A stretch of 64,000 nt of DNA from Longimicrobium terrae (GTDB lineage: Bacteria > Gemmatimonadota > Gemmatimonadetes > Longimicrobiales > Longimicrobiaceae), in contig NZ_JACHIA010000015.1 in assembly GCF_014202995.1 (NCBI RefSeq), forward strand, positions 88,719 through 152,718. Reading direction: 5' to 3'. The notes beneath the pieces were generated by a model, which was given only the letters and a program-made list of their open reading frames with translations, searched no databases and had not been told where the DNA came from. Shown piece by piece: positions 17,395 through 25,730 of this stretch. Each line of letters starts with the position of its first letter. Within the stretch, counting starts at the first letter, position 1. A program made the translations under genes and the position numbers.

Positions 17395-17435
17395 GAAGCC
17401 CCGAACGACGCCTGTGGGCGTCGTGTCGGGGCTTC
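17395..17435. terminator. Strong hairpin terminator
   Basis: Long, nearly perfect arms (GAAGCCCCGA ACGACGCC paired with GGCGTCGTGTCGGGGCTTC) with a 4-base loop. It lies about 140 bases after the minus-strand msrB stop. The rest of 17094-17576 shows no gene; an isolated CGCTCAGGATGACAAATGG segment at about 17340 recalls the repeat family at 33266-33549. Confidence 0.65.
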
Positions 17436-17576
17436 CCGCTGTTCGAGCGGCGGATTCATTCGCTCAGGACAGCCTCGGGCGAGACAAGATTGGAGATGCC
17501 TCACACCGCCAGTTCACCCGATCCTTTTTTCAGGAACTCGAGCGGTTTGTAAACGGGACGTCAGTAATCCGTGCCG

Positions 17577-17999
17577 CTACGCCGTAACCAGCGTGATGGG
17601 CGAACCTTCCGGCACGTGCTTCATGCTCACCGAGTTGATGCAGTACCGCAGCCCGGTGGGCGGCGGGCCGTCGGGAAACACGTGGCCCAGGTGCCCGTCG
17701 CAGCGCGCGCAGCGCACTTCCGTGCGGATGGTGCCGAACGAGCGATCCTCGTATTCCGTCACCGCGTCGGCGGAAACGGGGCTGGTGAACGACGGCCATC
17801 CCGTGCCCGACTCGAACTTTTCCCCCGACTTGAAAAGCGGATTTCCACACGCCGCGCACACGTACGTTCCGGGGTCCTTGGTCCCCAGAAAGCACCCGTC
17901 CCACGGCCGCTCGGTACCGTGCTGCCGCAGCACCTGAAACTCCTCCGCCGTAAGCCGCTTTCTCCACTCGTCGTCGCTCAGCCGCAGCTTGTCCGCCAT
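17577..17999 (-). CDS. msrB: Peptide-methionine (R)-S-oxide reductase
   Basis: A 140-residue MsrB that reduces the R-epimer of methionine sulfoxide in proteins. Two CxxC zinc pairs (CAAC and CARC), the substrate motif GTGWPSF and the catalytic cysteine in LRYCINSVSM are all present, so it is expected to be active. There is no signal peptide, so it is cytoplasmic. The gene is divergent from the ThDP enzyme at 18188 across a short intergenic region. Confidence 0.96.
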   Translation of the reverse strand: MADKLRLSDDEWRKRLTAEEFQVLRQHGTERPWDGCFLGTKDPGTYVCAACGNPLFKSGEKFESGTGWPSFTSPVSADAVTEYEDRSFGTIRTEVRCARCDGHLGHVFPDGPPPTGLRYCINSVSMKHVPEGSPITLVTA

Positions 18000-18187
18000 C
18001 GTAACCTCAATCCTCTGTGTGTTTTCCCGCCGGAGTACGACCCTTGTACCCGGTCACCCGGCAGTGCGTTCGCTGCCGGCCGTTTCAGCAAGTCGTGAAC
18101 CGCCCGCAACCCGCGGTGGATGCGGATTGCTTCTTGCCGCCGCCGCCGCCCTGCGCCGGGAGTGACGTGAACCGCGAGGACGGGACA

Positions 18188-19963
18188 ATGGGCGAAAAGA
18201 AAGTTTCGGATTTTCTGATCGAGCGGCTGCGCGCGTGGGGCGTGCGGCGAATGTTCGGCTATTCCGGCGACGGCATCAACGGCATCCTGGGCGCCCTGCA
18301 GCGCGCGGACGAATCCATCGAGTTCATCCAGCCTCCGCACGAGGAACTGGCTGCGCTCATGGCCAGCGGCTACGCGCGGTTCAGCGGCGAGGTCGCGGTC
18401 TGCATGGCCACCAGCGGGCCGGGCGCCATCCACCTGCTCAACGGGTTGTACGACGCCAAGCTCGACCATCAACCCGTGGTGGCCATCGTGGGCCAGCAGC
18501 CCACCACGGGGCTGGGCGGCGGCACGCAGCAGGAGGTGGACCTCGTCACCCTCTTCAAGGACGTGGCGAGCGCGTACGTGCAGATGGTGAGCAGCCCCGA
18601 GCAGGTGCGGCACGTCATCGACCGCGCGTTCCGGGTGGCGCACGCGCGGCGCACCGTCACCTGCGTCATCATCCCCCACGACGTGCAGGACGAGCCCGCG
18701 GTGGAAAGTCCGCCGCACGAGCACGGCCATCATCACTCTTCCGTCGGGTATTCCGCGCCGCGCGTGGTGCCCACGGACGACGATCTGCGCCGCGCCGCCG
18801 ACGTGCTGAACGCGGGACAGAAGGTCGCCATCCTCGTGGGCGCGGGCGCGCTGGCGGCGGGGGAGCAGGTGCGCGACGTGGCCGAGCGGCTGGGCGCGGG
18901 CGTGGCCAAGGCGTTGCTGGGCAAGGCGGTTCTGCCGGATGACCTGCCCTGGGTCACCGGCTCCGTCGGCTGGCTGGGCACCAGCGCCAGCAATCGCATG
19001 ATGCGCGAATGCGACACGCTGCTGATGGTGGGCTCCGGCTTTCCGTATACGGAATTCCTGCCGGAAGAGGGGCAGGCGCGCGGCGTTCAGATCGACACGG
19101 ACGCGTCCATGCTGGGGATGCGCTACCCGATGGAAGCCGCGCTCGTGGGCGACGCCGCGCTGACGCTGGCCGCCCTTGCGCCGCTGCTGGAGCGCAAGGA
19201 GGACCGTGCGTGGCGTAAAACGGTGGAGGGATGGAAGGCGGATTGGGAGCAGACGCTGGACGAGCGTGCCGACGCGCCGGCCAATCCGCTCAACCCGCAG
19301 GCCGTCGTCCGCTCGCTTTCCGACCGGCTGCCGGACGGCGCGATCATCACGGCGGATTCGGGGACGGCGGCCGTATGGATGGCGCGAAACATCCGCATTC
19401 GCGAGGGGATGATGGCCTCCGTTTCCGGCACGCTGGCGACCATGGGATGCGCCGTGCCCTACGCGATTGCCGCCAAGTTCGCGCATCCGGACCGCCCCGT
19501 GATCGCCCTGGTTGGAGACGGTGCGATGCAGATGATCGGCATCAACGCGCTGATCACTGCCGCGCGCTACCGCGACCGGTGGAGCGACCCGCGGCTCATC
19601 ATCCTGGTGCTGAACAACCGCGACCTGAACTTCGTGACGTGGGAGCAGCGGGCCATGGAGGGCTTTCCGCGCTTTCCCGCCACGCAGGACCTGTCGGACC
19701 TGCCGTACGCGCGGATCGCGGAGGCGATGGGACTGCAGGGTGTGCGCATCGACCATCCGGACCAGGTAGACGCGGCGTGGGAGCAGGCGCTGGCGGCAAA
19801 CGGCCCGTTCGTGATCGACGCCGTGGTCGATGCGGACGTGCCCACGCTGCCTCCGGAACTGGAGCCCGAGCAGCGCAAGACCATCCGCAAGGCGCTGGAC
19901 GCGGGGGATGAGGAGGCCAAAGGCGTGCGCGAGCAGATGCGCGCGCAGGGGTACGATCTGTAG
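18188..19963 (+). CDS. Thiamine diphosphate-dependent enzyme, pyruvate oxidase/acetolactate synthase-like
   Basis: A 591-residue three-domain ThDP enzyme. The N-terminal Pyr domain has the conserved Glu in PPHEELAALMASGYAR, the central domain binds a nucleotide (FAD-like fold), and the PP domain has the ThDP/Mg motif VGDGAMQMIGINALI ending in LNN. The sequence MFGYSGDGINGILGAL is typical of PoxB-like proteins. It probably decarboxylates pyruvate or another 2-oxo acid. The start at the ATG 18188 gives the usual N-terminus; upstream in-frame codons encode unlikely residues. A His-rich loop (HEHGHHHSS, about 180-188) is unusual. Confidence 0.88.
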   Translation: MGEKKVSDFLIERLRAWGVRRMFGYSGDGINGILGALQRADESIEFIQPPHEELAALMASGYARFSGEVAVCMATSGPGAIHLLNGLYDAKLDHQPVVAIVGQQPTTGLGGGTQQEVDLVTLFKDVASAYVQMVSSPEQVRHVIDRAFRVAHARRTVTCVIIPHDVQDEPAVESPPHEHGHHHSSVGYSAPRVVPTDDDLRRAADVLNAGQKVAILVGAGALAAGEQVRDVAERLGAGVAKALLGKAVLPDDLPWVTGSVGWLGTSASNRMMRECDTLLMVGSGFPYTEFLPEEGQARGVQIDTDASMLGMRYPMEAALVGDAALTLAALAPLLERKEDRAWRKTVEGWKADWEQTLDERADAPANPLNPQAVVRSLSDRLPDGAIITADSGTAAVWMARNIRIREGMMASVSGTLATMGCAVPYAIAAKFAHPDRPVIALVGDGAMQMIGINALITAARYRDRWSDPRLIILVLNNRDLNFVTWEQRAMEGFPRFPATQDLSDLPYARIAEAMGLQGVRIDHPDQVDAAWEQALAANGPFVIDAVVDADVPTLPPELEPEQRKTIRKALDAGDEEAKGVREQMRAQGYDL

Positions 19964-20009
19964 GATCGCGGAAGCGGGACGGGGCGGGGGGGCGTGTCGT
20001 TGCTCATCA

Positions 20010-20202
20010 CCACAGACGCACGGAGAAGGGGAGAACAAAAACTCAGCGCGCTCCGGATGATGTGGCGCGGCGGCAGGCAGCCCTCACCCCCCGGCCCCCT
20101 CTCCCGCAAGCGGGAGAGGGGGAGACCTCAGCGCGACGGCACGCTGTGGCTCAGGTGGCGTGGTTCCAGGCGGTTGAAGGCTCACGGCAGCAACGTGAGG
20201 TT
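20010..20202. repeat. Dispersed intergenic repeat, copy 2 (inverted)
   Basis: The reverse complement of the repeat at 14900-15090: GACGCACGGAGAAGGGGAG, then a CCCTCTCCCGC hairpin, GGGGGAGACCTCAGCGC and a block with GGCTCACGGCAGCAACGTGA. It occupies much of the 431-base gap between the ThDP enzyme and the TonB receptor. Confidence 0.7.
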
Positions 20203-20394
20203 TTCATCGTGTTGCGGCGAATCGACTTGCTCCGCAACGGTTCGCGACGGATTGAACCCGAAGTCACAGTCCGCGGAGGCGGACTTCGTGTCTTCCGAGG
20301 CGCGGTTTCAACCGCCGGACCCGTGCCTGGGCCGCGCGCGGATTTTCTCGTTCAGTCACCGCCGCCAGTGCTCAAACCGGCTGAACGAGCCGGT

Positions 20395-22557
20395 CTACAG
20401 ATCCAGCCGCACGCCGGCGTTGATGACGCGGCCCTCCAGCGGGCCCCACGCGTCCGTGGTCCAGCGGCCCTCGCGGGAGCGGGCGGGGAGCACGAGCGGG
20501 TCCCAGCGCGTCTGCCGCACATCCAGCAGGTTCTCGAGGTTGATGAACGCCCGCGCCGGCCCGATCCGCCGCTCCGCCAGCAGGCCCACGATCAGGTACG
20601 GGCGGCTGGCGTCGCGAAACGGATTGTCTTCCAGCGTCTGACGGCCCGTGTAGTAGAACTCCCCGCCCAGCCGTCCCGTCTCTTCCGCCTCCCACATCCC
20701 GACAAGGCCGAGCGCGTGCCGCGGCGTGAGCGACACTTCGCGCCGGCCCGCGCCCTCTGGATCGTGTTCGCGCGAGCGCAGCCACGTGTGCGTGGCCGTG
20801 ACGTGAAACGGCTCCCGGTGCCACCGCGCCAGCAGCTCCGTGCCCCACGTGCGCGTCGGGCCGTCCGCGTTCACCAGCGCCAGCATTCCTGCCTCAGCGT
20901 CGCTCTGCACCAGTTGCAGAGCGTGCTCCGTCCGCGACCCGAAGAGAGTAGCGTTCATCTCCAGCGCGCCCACGGTGCGGCCCACGTCCAGCGACGCCGT
21001 CCGCGCGCGCTCCGGCTCGAGCGCGTCGGAAAGGGGAAGGACGCGCGTCAGCCCGATCGCCTCCGTTTCTTCCGTGAACGGCGTAGGCGCAAAGTAGCCG
21101 GTGCCCACGGAGCCCCGCACCGTCCATCCCGCGGGGCGAAGGAGAAGCGAAAGGCGAGGGTTGAAGAACGCGCCGTACTCGCTGTGCCAGTCCGCCCGGC
21201 CGGCGAGCGAGAAGGTGATCCACTCCGCCGGCGCGTACTCCTCCTGTCCGAAGAGGGACGGCGTGGTGTAGGTGTAATCGAAGCCCGCCACGTCGTCCGC
21301 GCGGTAGCTCTCCGTCTGCAGCGCCGCGCCGGCCACCCACGTGTGCTGGCGCGCCGTGCCGGACCACGCGGCTTCCGCGAAGCCGGTGGAGTGCAGGTCA
21401 TCTTCCGTCACGTCACCGAAGCCGTGCGCGTGCCGCTGCGCCATGCCGGATGCGCGTACCGTCAGCAGGCGGTCTCCGCTGAAAAGAAAACGGCCCAGCG
21501 CGCCCACGTCGCCGCGGCGCGTCCGCAGCGTTTCGGCGAAGTCGCCACCGGGCACGCGGCCGCCACCCTCGCGGTTCTCCGCCGTCGCGCCCGCTGTCAG
21601 AAAAAGGGAGCGTCCCTCGCCGTCGTCCCAGAACAGGCGCGGCCGCACCACGGCGCGTTCGTAGCCGGGCATGTCCGTCCATCGATCACCATCGACGTCG
21701 GCTTCTGATTGCCGGTGCGCACTGGCCAGCAGCGTGTAGCCCCACTGTTCGGAGAGCGGCGCGGAGGCGAATCCCACGACGTCCGTGCCGTTGCGCGTGG
21801 TCTGGTTCAGCAGGAGCTCGCGCCCGGCCTCGTCGCCCGGGCGGCGGGAAATGAGGTTTACGACACCGCCCAGCGCGGATGATCCGTACAGCGCGGACGC
21901 GGCGCCCTTGATCACCTCCACTTGGCCCAGGTCCATCGGCGGAATCTGCAGCAGCCCCAGCGCGCCGGACTGGCCGCCGTACAGCGGCAGTCCGTCCGAG
22001 AGGATCTGCGTGTAGCGGCCGCGCAGCCCCTGCACGCGCACGTTGGCGCCGCCCAGCGACGGGCTGGTGGTCTGCACGCGCAGCCCGGACGTCTCGTTCA
22101 GCATCATGGAGACATCGCCGGGCGTCATCATCATCTTTTCCTCAACCTCCTCGCGCGAAAGCACTTCCACGCGCGTCGGCTCGTCTTCCAGCCGCCGCCC
22201 GGTGCGGGTGGAGGTCACGATGATCTCCTCCAGTTCCAATGTTTCGCCTTGCAGGTCGACCGTCACCGTCGTGTCGCGCGCGGCGGTCAGCGTAACGATT
22301 CCCAGCATGAAGGGCATCTTCCCCACTCGGATCGTCCAGCGTCCCGGCGCGAGGCCCAGCACCGCGGTCCCGCTCGCATCGGTGGTGCGGACGATGACGG
22401 AATCCGCGCGAACCGTCGCATCCGCCACGGGCTCGCCCTCCGCACGGACGACGACGGTCACGCGCACGCTGTCCTGCGCCACGAGCGTGGCGGGAAAGGC
22501 GGTGCAGAGCAGCAGGACGGCGGCGCAGATGAGCGGGCGGATCACGGGACGGATCAC
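20395..22557 (-). CDS. TonB-dependent outer-membrane receptor
   Basis: A 720-residue receptor starting at a GTG that overlaps the ArsR stop (GTGA). It has a signal peptide (about 1-25, cleavage near ATLVAQ), a carboxypeptidase-regulatory-like domain (28-100), a plug (EIIVTSTRTG to GVVNLISRRPG, about 105-250) and a 22-strand-type barrel ending in the aromatic-poor strand GRVINAGVRLDL. The plug's VIKGAASALYGSSALGGVVNLI motif is classical. It would import a metal chelate or siderophore-like ligand. Coupling to a metal-sensing regulator and a flavin monooxygenase suggests metal or metalloid traffic, which is inference. Confidence 0.92.
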   Translation of the reverse strand: MIRPVIRPLICAAVLLLCTAFPATLVAQDSVRVTVVVRAEGEPVADATVRADSVIVRTTDASGTAVLGLAPGRWTIRVGKMPFMLGIVTLTAARDTTVTVDLQGETLELEEIIVTSTRTGRRLEDEPTRVEVLSREEVEEKMMMTPGDVSMMLNETSGLRVQTTSPSLGGANVRVQGLRGRYTQILSDGLPLYGGQSGALGLLQIPPMDLGQVEVIKGAASALYGSSALGGVVNLISRRPGDEAGRELLLNQTTRNGTDVVGFASAPLSEQWGYTLLASAHRQSEADVDGDRWTDMPGYERAVVRPRLFWDDGEGRSLFLTAGATAENREGGGRVPGGDFAETLRTRRGDVGALGRFLFSGDRLLTVRASGMAQRHAHGFGDVTEDDLHSTGFAEAAWSGTARQHTWVAGAALQTESYRADDVAGFDYTYTTPSLFGQEEYAPAEWITFSLAGRADWHSEYGAFFNPRLSLLLRPAGWTVRGSVGTGYFAPTPFTEETEAIGLTRVLPLSDALEPERARTASLDVGRTVGALEMNATLFGSRTEHALQLVQSDAEAGMLALVNADGPTRTWGTELLARWHREPFHVTATHTWLRSREHDPEGAGRREVSLTPRHALGLVGMWEAEETGRLGGEFYYTGRQTLEDNPFRDASRPYLIVGLLAERRIGPARAFINLENLLDVRQTRWDPLVLPARSREGRWTTDAWGPLEGRVINAGVRLDL

Positions 22558-22919
22558 GATGCGGATGTCGGGATGAGTGAGTTGTCGAGTTCGCGCGACG
22601 CGCATCGGGAGCAGGTGGAAACCCCGGCGGCGGAGCCTTCCAGAAGCAGTTCCGCGCTCTGCAGCAACACCTCCACGCGCTCGTCGGAAAGCGCATAGTA
22701 GACAAAGCGGCCACGCGGCTGGCGCTGCACGAGGCCGCATTCCAGCAGGCAGGCCAGGTGGTTGGAGACGCCCGGCTGCGACAGCCCCGTCGCGGAGACG
22801 AGGTCAGCCACGTTTCGCGCGCCGTCCCGCAGCGCCTCCAGCAGCGACAGCCGCGACGGATCCGCCAGCCCGCGAAAGAGCTTGGCCTTGGCGGAAAGGG
22901 GTGGTGCGGCGACGGTCAT
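22554..22919 (-). CDS. ArsR/SmtB family metal sensor, CmtR-like
   Basis: A 121-residue winged-helix repressor. The recognition region is LSQPGVSNHLACLLECGLV, and Cys57 and Cys61 (CLLEC) sit exactly where CmtR, a Cd(II)/Pb(II) sensor, has its paired ligands. CmtR's third ligand Cys102 is matched by the C-terminal pair Cys103/Cys106 (TCSRC). Metal-induced release from DNA is therefore likely. It is the middle gene of a coupled operon (ATGA overlap upstream, GTGA downstream), and the probable operator is the palindrome at 24013-24032. Metal identity is not provable from sequence. Confidence 0.88.
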   Translation of the reverse strand: MTVAAPPLSAKAKLFRGLADPSRLSLLEALRDGARNVADLVSATGLSQPGVSNHLACLLECGLVQRQPRGRFVYYALSDERVEVLLQSAELLLEGSAAGVSTCSRCASRELDNSLIPTSAS

Positions 22920-24022
22920 GAGCGTTCCGGAAGAGGAGGTTGATCGGTGGCCGCGCGCCCCGTGGCGCGCTGGACGATGTGGCGCAGCAGATACTCCGCG
23001 TCGCGCCCCACCCAGCCGATAAGGGCGGAGCCACGCGTGTGCATCCAGGGCAGGCCCAGAAAGTACAGCCCCGGCGCGGTGGTCACGCCGCGGTGCTGGC
23101 CGACGTGCCCGGCGGGGCGGAAAAGGTCTGGATCGATCCATCCGTGATCGGGGCGGTAGCCCGTCGCCCAGATGACGGCATCCGGGTGGATGACGACGCC
23201 GTCCGCCGTACGGATCTCGCCGCCGCGCGCCTCTTGCACGCGTCCGATCACACGCAGAACGCCGTCGCGGGCGAGGGTGCGCGGGCTGGTGCCGATCAGC
23301 GTTTCCGTGCGGCTCATGCGGCGGCCGAGCGCGGAATCCACCGGCACGTCCAGCATCCCCATCCGTTCCAGCCACCAGAAGATGCTGCGCCCCAGCATCC
23401 GCTCCGGCAGCCGCGGCATGCGCGCGCCGACGGAAAGAGTGACGCGGCGCGTGGCGGCCAGCTCCTCCGCGATCTGCACGCCGGAGTTGCCGCCGCCCAC
23501 CACGAGCACGTCGTCGCCCGCCACGTCCTCGGGCCGCCGGTACTCCGCGCTGTGCATCTGCTGGATGTCCGGCGACAGCCCGGCCGCGCAGGGCGGGATC
23601 CACGGCGTCTGGAAAGGCCCGGTGGCGACCACCACCTGCGGCGCCTCGTGCACGCGGCCAGCGCGCGTGGTCGCACGGTAGCCGCCATCCGCGCGCGCCA
23701 GGCTGACCACCGGGTCGTGCGGGATGACGGGAAGCGCGAAGTGCGCGGCGTACGCTTCCAGGTACGCGGCGACCTCGTCCTTGCCGGGATAGTGCTCGGG
23801 CGCGGCGGGAAAGGGGAAGCCGGGAAGGCTGCTGTATCGCGCCGGGGTGAACAGGCGCAGTCCATCCCACCGCTCGCGCCAACTCGCGCCCGTGCGGCTC
23901 GCGGAATCTAGAATGCGGAAGGGCAGGGCGGCTTGGCGGAGGTGGTAGCCCATCGCCAGCCCCGCCTGCCCCCCGCCGATGACCAGCACCGCGGGCGGCG
24001 CACTCGTATCACGTATCATCAT
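22916..24022 (-). CDS. FAD-dependent monooxygenase / NAD(P)-binding oxidoreductase
   Basis: A 368-residue flavin enzyme. The FAD motif VIGGGQAGLAMG is at the N-terminus, the region WRERWDGLRLFTP follows, the NADPH motif VVGGGNSGVQIAEEL is near residue 175, and ATGYRPDHGWI matches the ATG motif of this class. It is related to flavin monooxygenases and to ArsO/CzcO-like proteins that occur with metal and arsenic genes. Starts at 24022 and 24019 are adjacent; both lie inside the operator palindrome. It overlaps arsR by ATGA, so the products are made together. Confidence 0.88.
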   Translation of the reverse strand: MMIRDTSAPPAVLVIGGGQAGLAMGYHLRQAALPFRILDSASRTGASWRERWDGLRLFTPARYSSLPGFPFPAAPEHYPGKDEVAAYLEAYAAHFALPVIPHDPVVSLARADGGYRATTRAGRVHEAPQVVVATGPFQTPWIPPCAAGLSPDIQQMHSAEYRRPEDVAGDDVLVVGGGNSGVQIAEELAATRRVTLSVGARMPRLPERMLGRSIFWWLERMGMLDVPVDSALGRRMSRTETLIGTSPRTLARDGVLRVIGRVQEARGGEIRTADGVVIHPDAVIWATGYRPDHGWIDPDLFRPAGHVGQHRGVTTAPGLYFLGLPWMHTRGSALIGWVGRDAEYLLRHIVQRATGRAATDQPPLPERS

Positions 24023-24032
24023 CCGATGATAC
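24013..24032. promoter_or_regulatory. ArsR-type operator palindrome at the operon start
   Basis: Perfect eight-base arms with a four-base centre, GTATCATC-ATCC-GATGATAC, overlap the start codon of the monooxygenase, the first gene of the operon. Imperfect 12-2-12-like palindromes with ATCA/TGAT arms are usual ArsR/SmtB operators, so autoregulation is inferred. Confidence 0.6.
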
Positions 24033-24253
24033 GGCGTGGCGGTGTCGCGGGGCAAGGTGGAGGTCGGAGGCGGGAGGGAGGCTGGGGCGACTCAAGTCGC
24101 GGCAACAACGGCGCGAAGTCCGCCTGCGCGGACTGGGCGGGTTGGTTTGGGTGCGGACCGGCGGATTCCGTGGATCGTGAGAGGATGATTCGACGGACGG
24201 AAGCAATCGGTTCAGATCGTGGTCTCGCGAGCCATCAAGATCTGCCGAAACGA

Positions 24254-24290
24254 GAACACGCGCGCCTCTTTGGAAGAGGTGCGCGTGTTC
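24254..24290 (-). terminator. Terminator of the NtrB/NtrC-like operon
   Basis: Arms GAACACGCGCGCCTCTT and AAGAGGTGCGCGTGTTC pair with one bulge around a 3-base loop, about 50 bases past the regulator's stop. The rest of 24033-24341 shows no gene. Confidence 0.65.
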
Positions 24291-24341
24291 GGGGGATGGC
24301 TGGAAGCGACGTGTCGGGCGTAGTCGGGTAGGCGGGAGCTC

Positions 24342-25730
24342 TCAGCCTCCAGACGAGGCGCCGGACGGGCCCTTGCCGCCTTCTGCGGCGTATTCGTCCA
24401 GTCGGCGATAGAGCGTGCGCCGGGGGATGCCCAGCTGTTCGGCGGCGCGGCTCTTGTTGCCGCCCAGGCGCCGCAGCGTCTCAAAGATGTAGTCGCGCTC
24501 CAACTCCGCGAGCGACAAACCCCGTTCCGCGGCGGAGCGAACGACCTCGCGGTTGCCCAGCGCGCGGCGGATCTCGTCCGGAAAATCCTCCGCGCCCACC
24601 TCGTCGCCGGGGGCGAAGACCAACGCCGATTCCAGCGTGTTGCGCAGCTGCCGCACGTTGCCGGGCCAGTGAAATTCCGCCAGCAGGTGCACAGCCGCGG
24701 GCGTCAGCGTCTTGCGCATCCCGCTGCGCGCGGCGGAATCGCGCAGAAAGCGGTCGACGATGAGCGGAATGTCGCCGGCGCGCTCGCGCAGGGGCGGCAG
24801 CTCCAGGTGCAGCACGCGCAGCCGCCAGTACAGATCCTCGCGAAAACGCCCTTCTTCCACCTCCGCCGCAAGGTCGCGGTTGGTGGCGGCAATGATGCGC
24901 ACGTTGTACTGCCGCGCATTCACGTCGCCCACGCGCCGCACCTCGCCGGACTCGATTACGCGCAGCAGCTTGGGCTGCAGCGAGAGCGGCATCTCCCCGA
25001 TCTCGTCCAGAAAGAGCGTGCCCCCGTCCGCCGCCTGAAACAGCCCGCGCTTGTCCGTGGCCGCGCCGGTGAACGCGCCCCGCGCGTGTCCGAAAAGCTC
25101 TGATTCCAGCAGCTGGTCGGGGATGGCGCCGCAGTTTACGGTCAGCAGGGGGCGGCGGTGGCTGGCCTTGTGAACCGCCCGCGCCACCAGTTCCTTGCCC
25201 GTTCCGCTCTCGCCCGTGATCAGCACCGGCGCGGGGGAAAGGGCCACCCGCGCAATGCGGGAAAAGAGCGACTGCATGGGCGGCGTGGAGCCCACCAGCT
25301 CGTCCAGGTGATCGCCGCCGGAGCGCTGCAGCCGCGCCTGCTCCCGGCGCGGCGCGCTTTCCCGCAGGCCGCGCTCGATGGAATCCAGCAGCGGCTGCGT
25401 GCGAAACGGCTTTTCCAGGTAGTCGAACGCGCCGGCCCGGGTGAGCGCCATGGCATCTTCCACCGAGCCGAACGCGGTGACGGCGATCACCGGCACCTCG
25501 GGGAACGCCTCGCGGATCTCCCGCAGAAGCGCATCGCCCTTCATCCCCGGCATGCGCAGATCGGTGACGACCAGATCCGCGCCCTCCGTCTGCATCTGCT
25601 CCATCGCCTCGCGCGCGCCGGCGCAGGGTACCGCCCGGTACCCATGGGCCAGCAGCACCTCGACGACGGTGTGCCGCATGGGCGCATCGTCATCCACCAC
25701 CAGAACCGTCGCTCCCCGCTCGTCAGTCAT
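24342..25730 (-). CDS. Sigma-54-dependent response regulator (NtrC type)
   Basis: A 462-residue regulator with three domains: receiver (1-125, phosphoacceptor Asp57 in VVTDLRMPG), AAA+ (about 145-385, Walker A GESGTGKE, sigma-54 loop GAFTGA, Walker [13 protein letters not shown]) and a Fis-type helix-turn-helix ([20 protein letters not shown]). All catalytic motifs are intact, so it should activate sigma-54 promoters. Its ATG overlaps the stop of the kinase (ATGA), forming a coupled pair. No adjacent target gene is evident, and the regulon is unknown. Confidence 0.95.
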   Translation of the reverse strand: MTDERGATVLVVDDDAPMRHTVVEVLLAHGYRAVPCAGAREAMEQMQTEGADLVVTDLRMPGMKGDALLREIREAFPEVPVIAVTAFGSVEDAMALTRAGAFDYLEKPFRTQPLLDSIERGLRESAPRREQARLQRSGGDHLDELVGSTPPMQSLFSRIARVALSPAPVLITGESGTGKELVARAVHKASHRRPLLTVNCGAIPDQLLESELFGHARGAFTGAATDKRGLFQAADGGTLFLDEIGEMPLSLQPKLLRVIESGEVRRVGDVNARQYNVRIIAATNRDLAAEVEEGRFREDLYWRLRVLHLELPPLRERAGDIPLIVDRFLRDSAARSGMRKTLTPAAVHLLAEFHWPGNVRQLRNTLESALVFAPGDEVGAEDFPDEIRRALGNREVVRSAAERGLSLAELERDYIFETLRRLGGNKSRAAEQLGIPRRTLYRRLDEYAAEGGKGPSGASSGG

